DNA of 64,000 nt from Rotaria macrura (GCA_900239685.1 OENT01000280.1:78248-142247); one strand, 5' to 3'; shown: positions 22,979-37,577, counted from the first letter of the stretch. Numbers and translations are program-made. The notes: generated by a model not told the origin, from the sequence alone.

Positions 22979-25900
22979 TCATACAGCTACAGATTTCAAA
23001 CGATGATTTCCATCAATCGATGTCACTGTTGGTGATGATTCGCAAAGACTATCCGAAACAACTAAAATGAAATATAGGAAAAAACAACGAATTATTTTAA
23101 ATTCAAAAGCAAAATCGAACTATTCTTACTTAAATTTTTTCTTGCTTCTACTCGACAATTGTACGATTCGGTTGATGATTGTAATCCATTTCCCTGCATT
23201 TCATCATGTTTTCCTCTTAATTGTCCTTTTATAATCAAATTCCAAACAATACAAACAATAATTATGACAATAAATAAAAGTATTGATATCATTATAAATA
23301 TTGAGCCGAGATAAAAATTTGTTGTTAAACGATCTGCTCTAATTAGATTTTTATTATTATAGCCAAGTAACCATTGTTGATGTTCAATCGATTCATCGGA
23401 TGGACATTCATTACGTTTTAAAGTATCACATATATATATAACAATACTTTCTTTGGAATTCAATGGTACTGGATTGCCTTGATCACGTGCATAAACCTCA
23501 AGACGATAAGGTAATTGAAGATCTTTTTGATTATAAAGTACAATCGAACCATTGGAATATAAATGAAAGAATGCATAATTATCATTATTTGTAAAATAAT
23601 AATTGATAAGACCATTTGAACCTTCATCTTCATCCGTTGCATAAACACGTGCTATTAATGTATTTGTGAATGCTGAATTTTTCTCATGAGAATTTTTCAA
23701 CAATACAGATTTATTTAAGTAGACATATTGTTCACGAGCATTGTTGATTGAATTATCGAATACTGGATAATGATCATTTTCATCAAGTACATTTATATTA
23801 ATCTCTGCTTGACTTGTTTGTTGAGTTTTATGATTAAATGAATCAATAGAAAATCTATAAAATGATTGTTTTTCTCGATCTAGTTCACGTGTGACCGTTA
23901 TAACACCATTACGAGTATCAAGAGAAAATGGTGATCCTGACGATGTTTTATCTTTGATAAGATGGTAGGAAATTGGAATTGACGATGACAAACAACTATC
24001 AGCAAAAACTTGACCTTTTAATTAGAAACAAGAACAAATCATAGTTGTTACGTTAGATTTGTAAAAAAGAAAAACAAGAAAAAAGAAAAATTATCCCACA
24101 ATGCTGCATGTTGCCAATGTCAAGGTTAATTTCATTTAGCTGTAGAACTTATCATAAAGATGATACTATCGCAACGGTCTAACTATCACCAAAAGATCAA
24201 CAAATGAACAAACAGGAGGAGTGCAGTGGATGTCATAATCACAATATCCATACTGCAAGATAGAAAGTCTTATACGTCTAGTAATTAAAAACTTTTGATG
24301 GTATCTACAGGCACATCCCGAGGTAATCAGAATGGAAAGGATGACTTGAGTGTTTTTGTTGAAACAAAAACACTGGAACTTTGCTGAAGAGGAAAGACAA
24401 TTTTTCCTGGCAGAGAGAAGATTATGCTCCTGGTCATTTAATAGAAATCTTTGAGAGCATTATAAAAAAAAAATTTCTTTTCCTCAATCTGCTATTTTAA
24501 TGTTCTAACGTTGAAGTCATGGTCAAAGATAGAAACTATCAATTCGATAGTAAATCAATAACATCTGACGTCATATACACATGAAAATCTTTACCTATGT
24601 CATAAGGTGTTAGTCGATGTTCAGTTGTATTAAATATATAAAGTGTTTGTTTAAACGTTGGTAAACATGTATCTTCATCATACGATGAAATTTCTACATT
24701 TGTTTGATCGTACAATGAATGATTCAGTTGATCTATAGCCATCACTGTCATATTGAATGTCATTCCTGCTGATAATTTTTTATTTAAATATATACTTCCA
24801 TTAGAAGGATTTATTTGAATGATCTGTTTATGTTCATAATCAATAAGTTTATATTCGGTATGATGAAAATTTGCAGATAAATCCCGATCTATCGCTTGTA
24901 CATAACCAATTGGATAACCGATAGGTGTTGATTCTGATAAACGAAATTGATAATTCGATTGAGTAAATTTTGGTACACAATCATTTTCATCATGAATTAC
25001 AACAGACAAACGACATTGAGTACTCAATGACGGATCACCAAAGTCCCCTGAAAAGGAAAGTATGTTTTTAAATTCATGTTATGCTTCTGTTTTTCTTTGC
25101 ATTCACTTACGTGCTTCAAGAATAATAGTAAAGTGATCGTCGCCCATTTCAGTATCCAATGGTCTTGATGTTCGAATTAGATAGTTCGTTGAACCAACAA
25201 TATTCTTATCATTATCATCACTATTTCTGATACCTGAATCTAATTCTATTGGACATGAATTCTTTATTGGCCAACATGAAAGAATTTTTAATGATAATTT
25301 TCGATTAATCATAATTGAATCGTTATCACGTATTAATATGGTTCCAATAACTTGACCAGAATGTATATTTTCTTTGATATTAATAATAAAATCTTCGTTG
25401 TCATCTTCAGAATTAACTGCTTTATATTCTGTAAGAATATTTATTTGCATTACAGGTTCATTGTCATTTATATCAACAATATCGATAAGAACAGGTACAA
25501 TACTTGATGTTATTTGATCAAGATTTGATGCTTTAACACGAAAACGATACGTCGATACTTTCTCATAGTCAAGCTCATGAATAACATATATAGAGCCAGT
25601 ATATTTGTCGATTTCGAATGGAAATACATCATTGTTTATATCGCGAAGAATAGAATAATGAATTATTTTATCATAACAATCATCATCGGTAGCAACTACA
25701 TTTAAAATTGATACATTTGATACGGGTGTATTTTCAGGTATATGAGTATGATAAAAACGTTGTTTAAAACGTGGTTGAAATTCATTTAAATCGTCTATGG
25801 TTATGTTAACATGTCTGAACGAATAGAAAAACAAACTTTTTTTTATTATATTCATATTCGAAAAGATTTCGTTTGTTGTAACTTTAAAAAGAGAGAACTT

Positions 25901-27013
25901 ATAATGAATTAAACGCTAACATTAGAAAGAAATCATTAGATAACAAAAGGGAATTTATTCAATTCATGACATGTGGATTATACATATATATATATATATT
26001 ATAAAAACTAATTCTATACAAAGTCACTGTTTTTCTTGTTCATACACCATAGATATATGTTTATGCTTCAATTCTAACCGAAGCAAAGTTACTATCAATT
26101 AAGTTTGATTGGAAGAGACTTTAGATCTGTTTGATTTCGTGTGCTTTGTTCTATTCTATAGAATCATGTCTTAGTTAACTAATTAGAATGTTGGTAGCCT
26201 TTTCCTAACAATTGCAAAGCTTGGGATTTGAATAATCTTTCTAAATCTCTTAGTCCTATTTTGTTCGAACAATATAAAAATAGTTCTCAAGACATTAGTA
26301 AAATTTTTTGAAAGAAAAATAAACAATCAATATGTTACTTACAAAACATTTGATTGTAATCCGCCTTTATCGACAGCAACAATTTGTAATTGATAATTAT
26401 TTTCTCTTTCACAATCAAGTTGCTTCAATAGTTTTAATCGAAGTTCATCGTGAAATTTTTCAAGTTGAAATATATCATTTATTGCATAATCATCATTGAT
26501 AAATTTATAATAATCAATATTGTATTGCATTGAATCATGATCGTATGCAACAGGTAATTGTACACGATAATTGATCGGTAAATTTTCTCGTATATTAACA
26601 TGTATGAAATCATCTTTAAAGTATGGTTTCCAATCATTGACATCTAATATAATTAATTTAAATAATATAAAAAATGATGTTTGCGTAAAAATTTGCAATT
26701 GTAACGAGCATTCATGATCATAGAAAAAATTTTTATTACAAATATTTTCACGATCTAACTCCATTAAACGAAAGATTAATATAGGCGATTCCATTTCAAA
26801 ATAATCGGATGGATCTGATAATGAATATTGATAATGTTCATATGGAAATGTTGTTAAAGTACGATTATAAAGTAAGTCAATTAAATTCCATTTTAATTTA
26901 TCGTGTGATGTATTTTCATAAACATAGACAGTTAAATTACATATTTCACGACAGTCATAAGTAAAAACATTTGGAAGAAAAAATAAAATAATCAAATAAT
27001 AAGAATGTTTCAT
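22979..27013 (-). CDS. Protocadherin-like cell-adhesion receptor (5 exons)
   Basis: Exons 27013–26343, 25814–25111, 25047–24595, 24014–23130 and 23061–22979 join to 931 codons plus stop. The protein begins with a signal peptide (MKHSYYLIILFFLPNVF), followed by about seven cadherin repeats recognised by calcium-site words: ILDVNDWKPYF, IDDLNEFQPRF, DIVDINDNEP, ARDFGDPSLS, HDENDCVPKF, NVLDENDHYPVF, YATDEDEGSNG and YARDQGNPVPL. One hydrophobic helix (IFIMISILLFIVIIIVCIVW) spans the membrane, and a short basic cytoplasmic tail ends in HRLKSVAV. Many N-glycosylation sequons are present. Such proteins mediate calcium-dependent adhesion. The repeat count and short tail fit non-clustered protocadherins, but orthology to a given vertebrate type is not claimed. 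The linker after the fifth repeat (SSYDEDTCLPTF) lacks the usual DxND motif. Intron 1 is about 530 nt and intron 3 about 580 nt. Confidence 0.93.
24349..24374. repeat. perfect 12-bp inverted repeat in cadherin intron 3
   Basis: AGTGTTTTTGTT and AACAAAAACACT are exact reverse complements separated by two bases, inside the unusually long third intron of the cadherin gene. It may be a remnant of a mobile element end or a chance hairpin in AT-rich DNA. Confidence 0.4.
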
Positions 27014-29688
27014 GATTGTAGCCTCCAGGTTTAGTCACAATAACCTAAAACTATTCGATGAAAAACAAACATTAATTCAATGTTATTCTTCAATTTAATT
27101 GTTTAGTTACGATGAAAAAAAATATGACAATACTTTTCAACATAAATCATATGCATACAAGTATAAGTATATTTGTGCTAATCAACTTAGTTAGATATAA
27201 AAGACGAGTGAAGAGAAAGGATATGATATACATTCTCTGCAATACTAATTGGAATATGTAACACACATATACGTGAAGAAAGAGAGAAAATGATCGTAAC
27301 ATAACATCAAACAGTGTAGATATAGCATATTGAGTTTGTCCAAACAGATGCTCATACTATGATGTATCGATTTGACAACCACCCAAAGCGAGAAAAAGAA
27401 ATGGGAAAGATTAATAATAGACAGTTTATTCATTTAAATAACAAAACAAATTCTTATATATATTTTCACACTTACTCATGAAAAGAATGTGTTGACAGTA
27501 AATAATCTCACCCCATTAGGACTACATATATACGATATATATATATTCTCCTCTTAACCCAATTAACCTTCTCTTCATGTACATGAAATCGTCGTCTTTT
27601 CATCAACTTATCGATAGTAACATCATAACACCACTTCTATTTTGCTTTTCTATTTCTTACGAGTCAGTCACTCACTTAGTTACTCACTTCACTTAGATTG
27701 CTAGAGAGAAAAGAAGAGAAAAGAAGATACAATCAGTAAGATGGATAGCAGGATGAAACAAATTCTCTTGTGGAAAAGCATGCACGCTTATCTAATGCAA
27801 TTTCACACTACACATAGTGGTTTGAACACCTCACTTATACGCGTGCTTGTCAAAAGAGATGGGCTGCCCTTGAATTAGGAGCGGTATCAGTCGGTGTCAA
27901 GAGATTTTTCCGGATCGACGATTACTCTGTCGTTTTGGGCTCTTGTCATTTATTCTGCTTGTATTTTGTTTCAATCAGAACTGACCATAGTTTAGACTGT
28001 CAATAAAGCCCTGAGGATGGTGACAATAAGATCGATGAACTCATGTCTATGTGTATACGAGGCATTCAATTCAAATTTATGAATCAAGAGTAAATAAGCT
28101 CTTTTTTTTTCTCTTTTTCTTTCAGGAAACACAATTGAATGAATGATTAATTTCTTGTTTTGCTATGCCTAGTCTATATTCTGATCTAGGAAAAGATTCA
28201 CAGAGATAAAACAAGACCCACATATTCAAATGGAAAACTTAATTGAGCACACAATCACTAATGATAATACCTACCGGAAGAATGTCGTTGTTCTCCCTCT
28301 TGTTACTGCTTTTCTGGCTCTTCTTCGTCTTCTGATATTCTTTTTTGAACGATACCAACTGGTCGTATGAGCAAGAAAAAAAGAAATGATTTAGTGATTT
28401 TCTAATTTATTTTTAATGAACATGCCATGAATCAAAGTCTTCTATGTATGAACATGCAAGCAACTCGTCTTTTAACGTTTAGTCTACAATATAAAACAGC
28501 AGAAAGAAAGAGAAAAGAATAAGAGACATTTTTTTCTTGCATATAAAACAAGTCACAGGAGAGAACTCTTGCCTTCCCTTCTTATTCTTCTAGTGGTTAC
28601 CAATACGAAGTAATAATATCAGACTCTGATTTCACGAGAAGAAAAAACGACCCGAGGTTGAGCTTTATAACTAATGCACATACACACCTGCTCATCCGTA
28701 GCTGGACACCACGCCCCACGTTTGTCTGCATGCAAGTGAGAAAGGCAGGGGAAGAGAGCGAGGGAGAGAGAGAGAGTGAGTGAGTGAAAAAGAAGAAAAA
28801 ACCCGATTTATACAATAGATCAGACTGTCTTTACTTTATTTTTCTAATACTTAGTTAGTTTATATAGAAATTACAGCACATAATGATTCAATCATGGGAA
28901 TGACACTTCAGACCGATTTAATCGAATGGAAAAAAGAAGAAGAGTATAATTATTCAAAAAAAAAACCGTATTTCAGAAGAGGTGTTGAAGAACAACATGA
29001 TGAAAGAAATTTTTTATATAATCATCATCAACAATCATTCTTCCATTGCTAATGATGCATACGAGATAATGTTGTATGTGATAGAGACACAGAAGTGATT
29101 GCAAAGTGATTTTAATGTATATCCCATGACGATTAGAGAACTAGTACAATCAAAGTTAAAAAATCTCTCGGGAAGTACATGTGTGCTATGCTACACATTG
29201 ATTGTTCTTTTTATTTCATATCACGAAAGAAGATCACATCATAAAAATGTCGTCAAAAAGAATCGAGAGGAGATTTTTATTATGTGCTTGCATACACATA
29301 CACACTCATCTGCACATCGAGATTACGGTGCTGTAGGAGTACGTGTGTGTGTGTGTGTGTGCGATTTCCGATCATACTTCAGACGTTGCATTTGATTGAG
29401 CATTCGATAGAAAAATGACGGACGGAAGTCACCATTATCATCAGCCTTTCCCTTGTTTCTTTCTCTCTTTCAACAATGATCGCATTACACAAGCCTCATA
29501 ATAGAATGAAAAATGATGATGATCGTTGTCCGCGTCTCACCTTTCTTCAAGGTTCCGGGAATCTCACCACACTCAAACATATACACACGCACATCAATGC
29601 ACAGAAATAGTTAGTCATGATACTTGCCCTTGTTGACATGTACACACTAGAAAAAGAAAAGAATCTGATACACAAATATACAACAATC

Positions 29689-29721
<33 letters not shown>

Positions 29722-31617
29722 TCTGAGAACGATTCTAAGAATAATGATGCAACTACACGGGTGGTAGTCGTCTCGTAACAATTATTACTGTTGATATTCT
29801 TGTTACTAACTTCTTTTTTCTTCGGGCACCTGAACAACTTCTTGTTCCGGCGGGCGGGTGAAAGCTGCTGCTCTAAACACAATCATCATTGTGTTTATTG
29901 TTTCATGCACGACAAGAAAAGGAGAGAGAGTGAGAGTGAGATGGAAGAAAATGCTCTAAACGATTCTTTCGCATAATTCATGCTCAAAAGCACAAAGTCG
30001 ATCCTCAAAAGTTTTTTTTGACAAGCTCAAATGTTGATAATCGACCTTCATTGAAATGTAAAAGAAAAGTAGAAAAACCGATCACACTCGTTCGGGAAAG
30101 CATAACTTCATATATATATATATATATATATACTTATTTTAAGTAAATGTCAAAAACGAGGAGACTCATACGAAAAGAAAATAGTTAGTGATTGTTTTAT
30201 CAATACACATAAAAAAGGAGAAGATTGTCTTCTTCTTAGAAAAAAAAACGATTACGTACACATCCATTAGGGACCGTGACTGACTAACTGTGTCCACTAC
30301 GATGTAATGTAATGTGCATACGCTTAATTGAATCATGCCACTGAGCATCCGGTCTTGTTAGCTTCTATTTCTATTTCTTATTAAGACGAACACAGCGGTC
30401 ATCGAATAAATGTAAGCATCATGAACGAGTGATAAAGTTGAGCTAATGACTTTAAAATAAGTTTCAAGAAGAAAGAAGAAACACCTACAGATTTATCTCC
30501 GGTACTTTTCTTATGTGATGTCCGTTCATCAGTTTTCTGTTATTCCCACTGGCAGAACTAGTATGATTGAATTTCTAATCTTTGTTGATCTCGAAGATAA
30601 GAAGAAGATGAAGAAAAAAAATCTTCTCTTTTCTTTTTTACTTCAAAAGATTACGTATTGAAACGATTCAAGTGTAAAATTTACTTTACATTCTTAAAAA
30701 AAAATAAATTCTTCTTTAAATATTTCATATAATCATTCGTAATCATGAGGCATATCCGACAGGATACACTTTGATTTCCGCTTGTTGACGTCGCCATTTT
30801 CTTTTTCTTTTTCTTCATCTACCTATACAATCAAATGAACATATAATATATATGTTGTTATTCTCCAAGATGAGGTGCTGTTCTTTGTCTCAATTCCAAT
30901 ACAATCGATTTCCGTTTGAACATAGTAGTTGTTCTTGTCTAGAGCGGATACGGATTTGACACGAGCTTCATAGTAATATGCATTAATTCATTCGTTCAAA
31001 TAACCTTAACACCTCATCTTATTTTAATTGACAAAAAAAGGCATGTGCTTTAAGCGCGTCTTCGCCCGTGCGAGCGGTTGTTTTGATCAGCTATTGAGTA
31101 TATATATATATATTTAGTAAGCACAACGTCTGTCGTTGTCAGTTTTTTATTCATCGTTAATGTCTAATTGATCTCAAAATACACAACAAAACAAAAGATT
31201 CGATTGAGAAAAAAGCAAATAGTTTAATCATATAAATGCACAAGAGAAAATAGACCATAAAACAACAACAAAAAACAACTACAATAGAACATTCAAATGA
31301 TTTGTATGACGCAAGGAAATTAGTTTTTTCGATTATCTGACTCTGTACAATACCGATCTAATAAATAGATAAATAATTAAATGTATATATTTATTATGCT
31401 GTTGATAATTTACCAATGATGATGATGAGAATGATTGGTTCCAACTAAAATGATAATAATAAAAATTTTAATATATGAAAATAAGAAGCATAGCAAACAT
31501 TGAAACAACACAGAAAAAAATGATAGCCATTTGCATAATTTATTGGATGCAGTGTAAAACGAAAAAAAAGAAGCCAAAATACAACAGATTCAAAGTACTG
31601 TGTAAGTTTTTTAGTGA
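27014..31617. other. microsatellite-rich intergenic region
   Basis: No coding exon supported over 4.6 kb. It holds many simple repeats: a purine (GA-rich) tract at about 28738–28801, (GT)n at about 29343–29361, (AT)n at about 29689–29717 and 30110–30132, and a further AT tract near 31100. Open frames over these tracts (28597–28815, 29099–29395, 29547–29882) are repeat artefacts. The region upstream of the cadherin ATG (27014 on) presumably includes its promoter. A minus-strand AATAAA at about 31539–31544 probably ends the EF-hand gene. Confidence 0.55.
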
Positions 31618-32892
31618 CTAATTATCTATACCGTAAAATGGTGAGATTAATGCTAAAAGTTCTCGATTTTCCATGACGGTTCTAATGAAATCTTGCTTAT
31701 AAATAACTCCACTTTGACCCCCAGTAAATCGTCCAAGAAATTGTTGAACAATAGCATTCGATGCATTATCATTCTGTTTTTCATCACTACCTAACATTCG
31801 TAAAATAGCCTAAAATAAAAAAAGCTTTTCTCGTTCGTATAGTGATTCATGAAATGATTTTATTATTACATCTGCCATTTTTTTTATTTCATCGCCAGAT
31901 ATTTGGTTATCTCCATTTTTGTCATAAACTCGAAATGTATAGTCTATTTTTGATTGTAAATCGCCTTTGGTTGTTAAAATAAAACCTCGCATAAATTCGT
32001 TGATATCTATTTTAAATGAGAGTATACGTATATATATATATGAAATTGCTTTTATATCAATAAACTAAACATACCAACACTACCACTACAATCTTCATCA
32101 AAAACTTTTTCTAATGAATCGACAATTTCATGAATACGTGTTGAATCAAGATCACTCATGTCTTTATAAATGGCAACCATTTGTTCTTTAGATAATTTTC
32201 CTTTTTTTGATCGATCCTATAATAAAAGAAAAGACAAGCTAAAAACACGTTTCCTAGGAACAAACTTTAATATCATACTAATATTGCTTTATACCATAAC
32301 TCTAAATCATGTTGTGACATGCCTAAAACAAAATATTTCAATGTGAATTGTAGAGTTTTCTAATGCGAATATGGAACTTAAACAATTATCTACGTAGTAG
32401 TACAAGTACAATAGATAAGCATTGAACCTATGAAAATTTGCTTCGTATTAAAATATCAATTTAACGCATCTATAAAATGACGACGATGAAATTTGAGAAA
32501 TATACAATAGGACATAAACATATGAATCATATCTTGAGATGTAAAGAATACTCGATAAACAAAAGAAAACAGAACTGTTTTACTCATAAATTTTTTATGC
32601 TTCATATAATTTAAATATGTATTGGCTTTTAATTCAGAGTAATACCGTGACACAGATGCATTGTTAACAGCTATATCATACACTTCACAAACTTTTTTGT
32701 TGAGTATGAAAACCGAGCATAATAACCATAATTGCTTTCTCAATTCATTCACGATAAAACAGGATAAGTATATTAAAAATGTATGTCTGAGCACAACACA
32801 ATAATAATGTTCATTTTCTTACCCGTTCTTTGCATAAGCAATTCTTTAGTTTCTTCCAATAATGTTTCATATGTACCGTTTTTATTCCCCAT
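31618..32892 (-). CDS. Neuronal calcium sensor (NCS/frequenin-like) EF-hand protein (5 exons)
   Basis: Exons 32892–32823, 32322–32279, 32216–32075, 32006–31870 and 31809–31618 join to 194 codons plus stop, the standard NCS size. It starts MGNKNG, an N-myristoylation signal with Gly2, so it is expected to bind membranes, perhaps by a calcium-myristoyl switch. Four EF-hand units can be placed. The first is degenerate, as is usual in the family. The second has a full loop (DEDCSGSVDINE), as does the third (DKNGDNQISGDE). The fourth (around TGGQSGVIYKQD) lacks calcium ligands. Two functional sites are therefore predicted, as in recoverin-like proteins. The last intron (31869–31810) is 60 nt. Intron 1 is about 500 nt and contains only stray open frames. 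NCS proteins modulate receptors, channels and phosphoinositide kinases; the exact subfamily (frequenin, VILIP, GCAP or KChIP) is not decided. Confidence 0.92.
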
Positions 32893-35800
32893 TCGTACTT
32901 GATTATTGAGATTAACGATCGGATTAACTTTTAAAATAATCTACAAGTAAAATGAAAATTCCTCTTGCTTTCGCTTGTTTTCTACAGGAGATTTATTAAC
33001 ATCACTATAGCTACCTACGAGCACAAGTGGAATATCGACAGTGAAGCTGAAAGGAGAAAGTTTTTCTTTTTATGTGCACAGAAAAAAAGAGGGAACAAGC
33101 AACAATAACAACAACAACAACACGCGCACACATACGTCTACAGAGGAAAAAAAATTATGTGCGGCTTTAAATACGTCGATGAGAAGTATCCTGTAGCAAT
33201 TATTTTCTAAAGACACGAATAAAAATGAGAACGACAATCAAACATGGTGATATATTTTGACGAAAATTTCTGTAGAAAAAAAAATAGATGAATATTCAGA
33301 CAAGATAAAAACTTAATTAAACCTTTTCTAATTTGCCAACTTCAGAATCTTCCGTGTCAACAATATTTTCATCATTTTTTGTTAATTAATTCTCTTTCAT
33401 ACTGTCTTTCATCGAAAGAAGAAAAAAAAAAGAAGTAGCTAACGTACTCCAGAACTATAGCTTTCATTTTTAAAACACACCTTGAAATGCCATTGGCGTC
33501 AATTGGTTATTTTTTGATGAATAATTTTACAATTGAAGATTCAATCAATATCAACGAATTGCAATTTAGTAATAAATCTGTGGTCCATAAAATGACCGTA
33601 GAGAATTCAGAACAAAAGAAATTCTAATTGAATCAACTAATGCATTCGTTATTGTCGAAAGCTCTAATATTTTAAAGGTTTATGACAATAGAAAAATTTT
33701 TCTTCATACCGATAAACAAACAAAAAAATATGCATGCATATCGATCGATCGATGTACATAACCTATACGAGTCAACATTTTCATTAGAAATGACATGATT
33801 TTATCGTAAGAATAGTAACCTGGAGTAATAGACCGAAGAAAACATGATACTGTAGTCTTGAGAAAAAACAATATTACATGCAATATAAGATGACTCAAAA
33901 TTTGATTCGCTTCCAGAATAATGTTCAGTACTTTCTCGCTGTTCGTTGATTCAATTGATTTCTTTTTCAAGATAAAAAGCACTTAAAATCTATTCAATGG
34001 GGATAATATCTTCTACAGAACATGTTATTGTGTCGTTGTGTGTCAAAAATCAATATATAAACATTATAAATCTCCTTCGTTTTCATGATTTATTAGATGA
34101 TAATTTCGATGGATGATTCTAATCACAAATAAATAATATTCGTCGAGGTTCACATCTGTTTGTCGAACAATTATTATTACAACCTTAAGTTTCTATAATT
34201 AATTCATTGACATTATTAATTAGAGACGCGAGAAAATTTTATTTCTAACCGTTCGGAACGAGTTTAGTAAAGATGATTTAGCTATTGCTATTATCGCTTG
34301 GTTTTTATTGCTACAGACGAAGTCATATCAAAATTAATGTCTCGAAATAATAACTTACAAATATAAATGATAAAATCTTCGTTGTTGACTTTGAATCGAT
34401 TAGTTCATCTATTGAAAAATATCACGAACATACTTGAGTATTTTGTCTCGTTTACATTGATTTTGAACAATCATGAATACTGTCAATACGATAGCATGAC
34501 TAGTTTAGAAAGTATGAATGATTTGTCAATTAAATCTCGGAAATCAATACTAGGATGAAAGAAATTATCATAAAGATAAGACGATCATAGATACATACAT
34601 GAGGAGTCGATTTCAAGCTTCAATCTTTCTATCTGTATTTCGAAAGAGAGAATTCATATTTTCACTCGTCTCCTGTCATAAAATTATACGCTCAAAAAGA
34701 TAGTGCGCATCAGTTGAGACGCAATGGAGTTAACACATGTTAAGAGATGTGTTTACTAAATAGTAGACAAAAGAAAATTATTTCTTTCTACTAATCAAAG
34801 CTGAGAAGGCCTTGACTTGAAAGTCATGTATTTTTTTCTGTCTGTTGAATATGATGATTCACAAAACTTTACCTTATGATAGATGGTCGAGAGAAAAGAA
34901 ACAAACGACATAAATCCATATACTCGACAAGAAGTAAATTATATAACATATAAATGTTTCAGTAGATAGATACCGAATGAATCAGGCAACATATTTATAT
35001 CAATGTTGATTAAAACAACAAAAAATAAATAAATCTACGAAACGGTATCTAAATAATTCTAAAATGATTCACCAACGAAATATAGAAATGAATCGAGTGA
35101 CTAAATTCAACGAATGCATTTTAGGCAGATAGATGGATCGATATTTCTATTGACATTTAAGAATATTTGAGTCAATGATTCATAGATGAAATGACAAATA
35201 ATGATTCATCATAAATAAACATCGAAATACGAATGTTTCAATACTCAAAATAAGATGGTTCTATGTTTTTATCTACCGCCGATATCTATAACTTGATTGA
35301 ATTTCACTAATAAGTCACGTAGACATAACACAATAGAACTAACCAACAGCAAGATTGATATTTCACGTTTCGCGACAATTAATCATAAATGAGTACTTAT
35401 GTTTCTTTTTCTTTTAATATTCTCTAAAATCGTATTCCTAGTATTCATCAATCATATTCATTGAATCATACAGATTGATCATATTTTTTTCAATGGTTTG
35501 CTTTTCTTCAGTTGATTGTATTCATACGAAACCTAGACGATTTCTTGTATGAACGCCAATGACTTGGTTATCAAACACACTCTCTCTATCCAATGGAGCA
35601 TATACTTTATATCGATTTTGTTTTGCCTGATGAGTACAAATCTTATAAACTTCTGAGTTCATTCAGAAAAAAACTTTCATGGTAAATGATTTGAGAGATC
35701 TTTTTGCCGATTTGCATTTATTCCATTGATAAAATCGACATGAATAATAACAATATTTGCTTTGTACGTAAAAAAATGTCGATCTTTTAGTTCTCTATCG

Positions 35801-36512
35801 ACTTTCGTAAGTTTGACCGAATTTATTTTTCATTGTTACCAAAAGAAATTAATCGACCCTGAAAAATATTTTGAAATAGTTTAGAGAATATTCTATTGAC
35901 ATGAAAGTACGTCAAATTCTTCTCTATTGATAAAAATCAAACTGCACAATGATTTATCTTTGATCATGTATAGTTTGTTTGTTTGTCGTATCAATATTCT
36001 ATCTTCTGCTTTTATAGCAGAAAATAGAAGAAATCTACTTATGTCTAACTACAATAAATCTTGATCAAAGTCAGAGAGTAAAATTAAAGGTTCTTCTTAA
36101 TGTCAAATCTGTTTAATTCCGTATTGTTTACGTTCTCTTTTCGATGAATCCATGCCATCTTACATAGCTTTGAATGTGAATAGAATCAGTTTTATCAATC
36201 AATTTTAAGAATGTAAATGTTTTCTTTCTGAACTTTGATCAAATTTTCTGACAAAATACAAAGTAAACCTTATGAAAATAGTATGAATAGATACCTATCA
36301 AATGTAACCTAAGTAAAAATGCAAAACTTCAACGAAAGAATCCATTCAAAGCCGTACATCTTTGATACTGGTCAAGCTGTATTAGATGATTTTTATCATA
36401 GAATGATGAATGGTTTTATTTTTATTAGAACACAACATAGAAAACAAACACTCCATATATTTGAAGGATATTAAATCATTATAGGAGACAACGAGATACA
36501 TGCATTTTATTT
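32893..36512. other. intergenic region, no gene seen
   Basis: About 3.6 kb of AT-rich DNA upstream of the EF-hand gene. Frames at 33704–33982 and 34367–34558 are short and featureless. It may contain non-coding 5' exons of the EF-hand gene, which cannot be recognised from sequence alone. Confidence 0.5.
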
Positions 36513-37577
36513 TTAGGCCATACTAAGCAAGCCTAATTCAATGAGTCGTTGAATTTTAAGACGCATCGATACATCGGCCGTGCGCATCATCCTATATGAA
36601 ACATTAAAAGAAGTATAGTTTAATTTTTAAAATATACATATACATCATACAATTGAGCTTTGCCAGGTTCTTCACGTAACATTTTCATTAGCTTAACAAC
36701 ATCGGGGTCAAGTAATAATTGTCGAACTTGTTCATCTTGCAAAAGTTTATTAACTTCAGGATCAACATTGGGCTTTTTTTGTTTTTCTTCGTTACCTGAC
36801 GCTATTGAAGTAAAATGACTACCTAATTACGCAAGAAAATGAACAATAGATATTATTATTATCAGTTGACATATTAGTCTACCAAGTATTTTAGCCATCC
36901 GATCAAAAAACTTCATTACTTCAGCATTATGACCATATTTGGCCAATGCTTCTTGCGGTTTATGTTGAAATAAAGTAATTGCTTCCATAAAATATGGATT
37001 AGAGAAATATCGCGATAATGATTCGTCGTCTTCGATTTGTTTTAAAAGGTCACTTGTTAACCAACTATCTAGAATTTAGGATCATGTTGAGTTACCGTTT
37101 TTGATTATCAATGAATGTAAAAGAAATCAAAATTTTGCTAACTTTTAGATTGTTGCTCTTCTTTAATAACTTGTTGAACTTCGTCCAATACACGAAAGTC
37201 TTTTTTTGGCTCATCTTTTTTAGATAAGATTTCAATTATTTCATTTGATTTTGGTTTTGCTGTTGAACTAGTACTAGTACGACTACTACTACTGTTCAAA
37301 AATCCTTTCTTCATACCAGCAAAACATTTATCTGGTGCAATCTTGGCTATAAAGAGAAAGCGTTTGAAGTAAATCAATCATTTGCATCCAACGCTACCTG
37401 TTTGTGGCGTTTCAACGTATTTTGTAACTGGAGTTGATACTTGCTTTTCTACCGTTACATTTGCTATGCTAACTGGAATATCTTCCAATGGTGGAATATC
37501 TAATGAAGAAGAAAAACACCGAAGATCAGTCTCATGCTGTTGTTCAATGAATTTACTTTACCATCTTCGTCAGACAT
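36513..37577 (-). CDS. STI1/DP-domain protein, Hop/Hip-like C-terminal region (6 exons)
   Basis: Exons 37577–37562, 37499–37398, 37346–37143, 37068–36883, 36822–36651 and 36591–36513 join to 252 codons plus stop. The first exon encodes only MSDED plus one base. After a low-complexity N-terminus comes FAGMKKGFLN, then a Ser/Lys-rich linker. A helical STI1 module follows (NPYFMEAITLFQHKPQEAL … VMKFFDRMAKILGSHF), then a second helical segment (VDPEVNKLLQDEQVRQLLLD … VVKLMKMLREEPGKAQ) of the kind found at the C-terminus of Hop/STI1 and Hip. No TPR motifs are visible. Such modules bind hydrophobic client segments in Hsp70/Hsp90 chaperone work, so a chaperone-cofactor role is inferred, not shown. 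The last donor was set at TT|GTATGA because only that choice keeps the frame. It shares a 134-bp gap head to head with the next gene. Confidence 0.85.

Noticed and set aside
28597..29882. Several open frames of 70–110 codons in both directions
   Set aside because: They run over GA, GT and AT microsatellites, giving low-complexity peptides with no domain or splice context.
32456..32794. 112-codon minus-strand frame inside intron 1 of the EF-hand gene
   Set aside because: It lies between two well-supported exons, adding it would break the conserved NCS N-terminal region, and it has no domain.
35600..35660. Hammerhead-ribozyme core word CCTGATGAGT near 35619
   Set aside because: No GAAA-type partner with flanking stems was found nearby.
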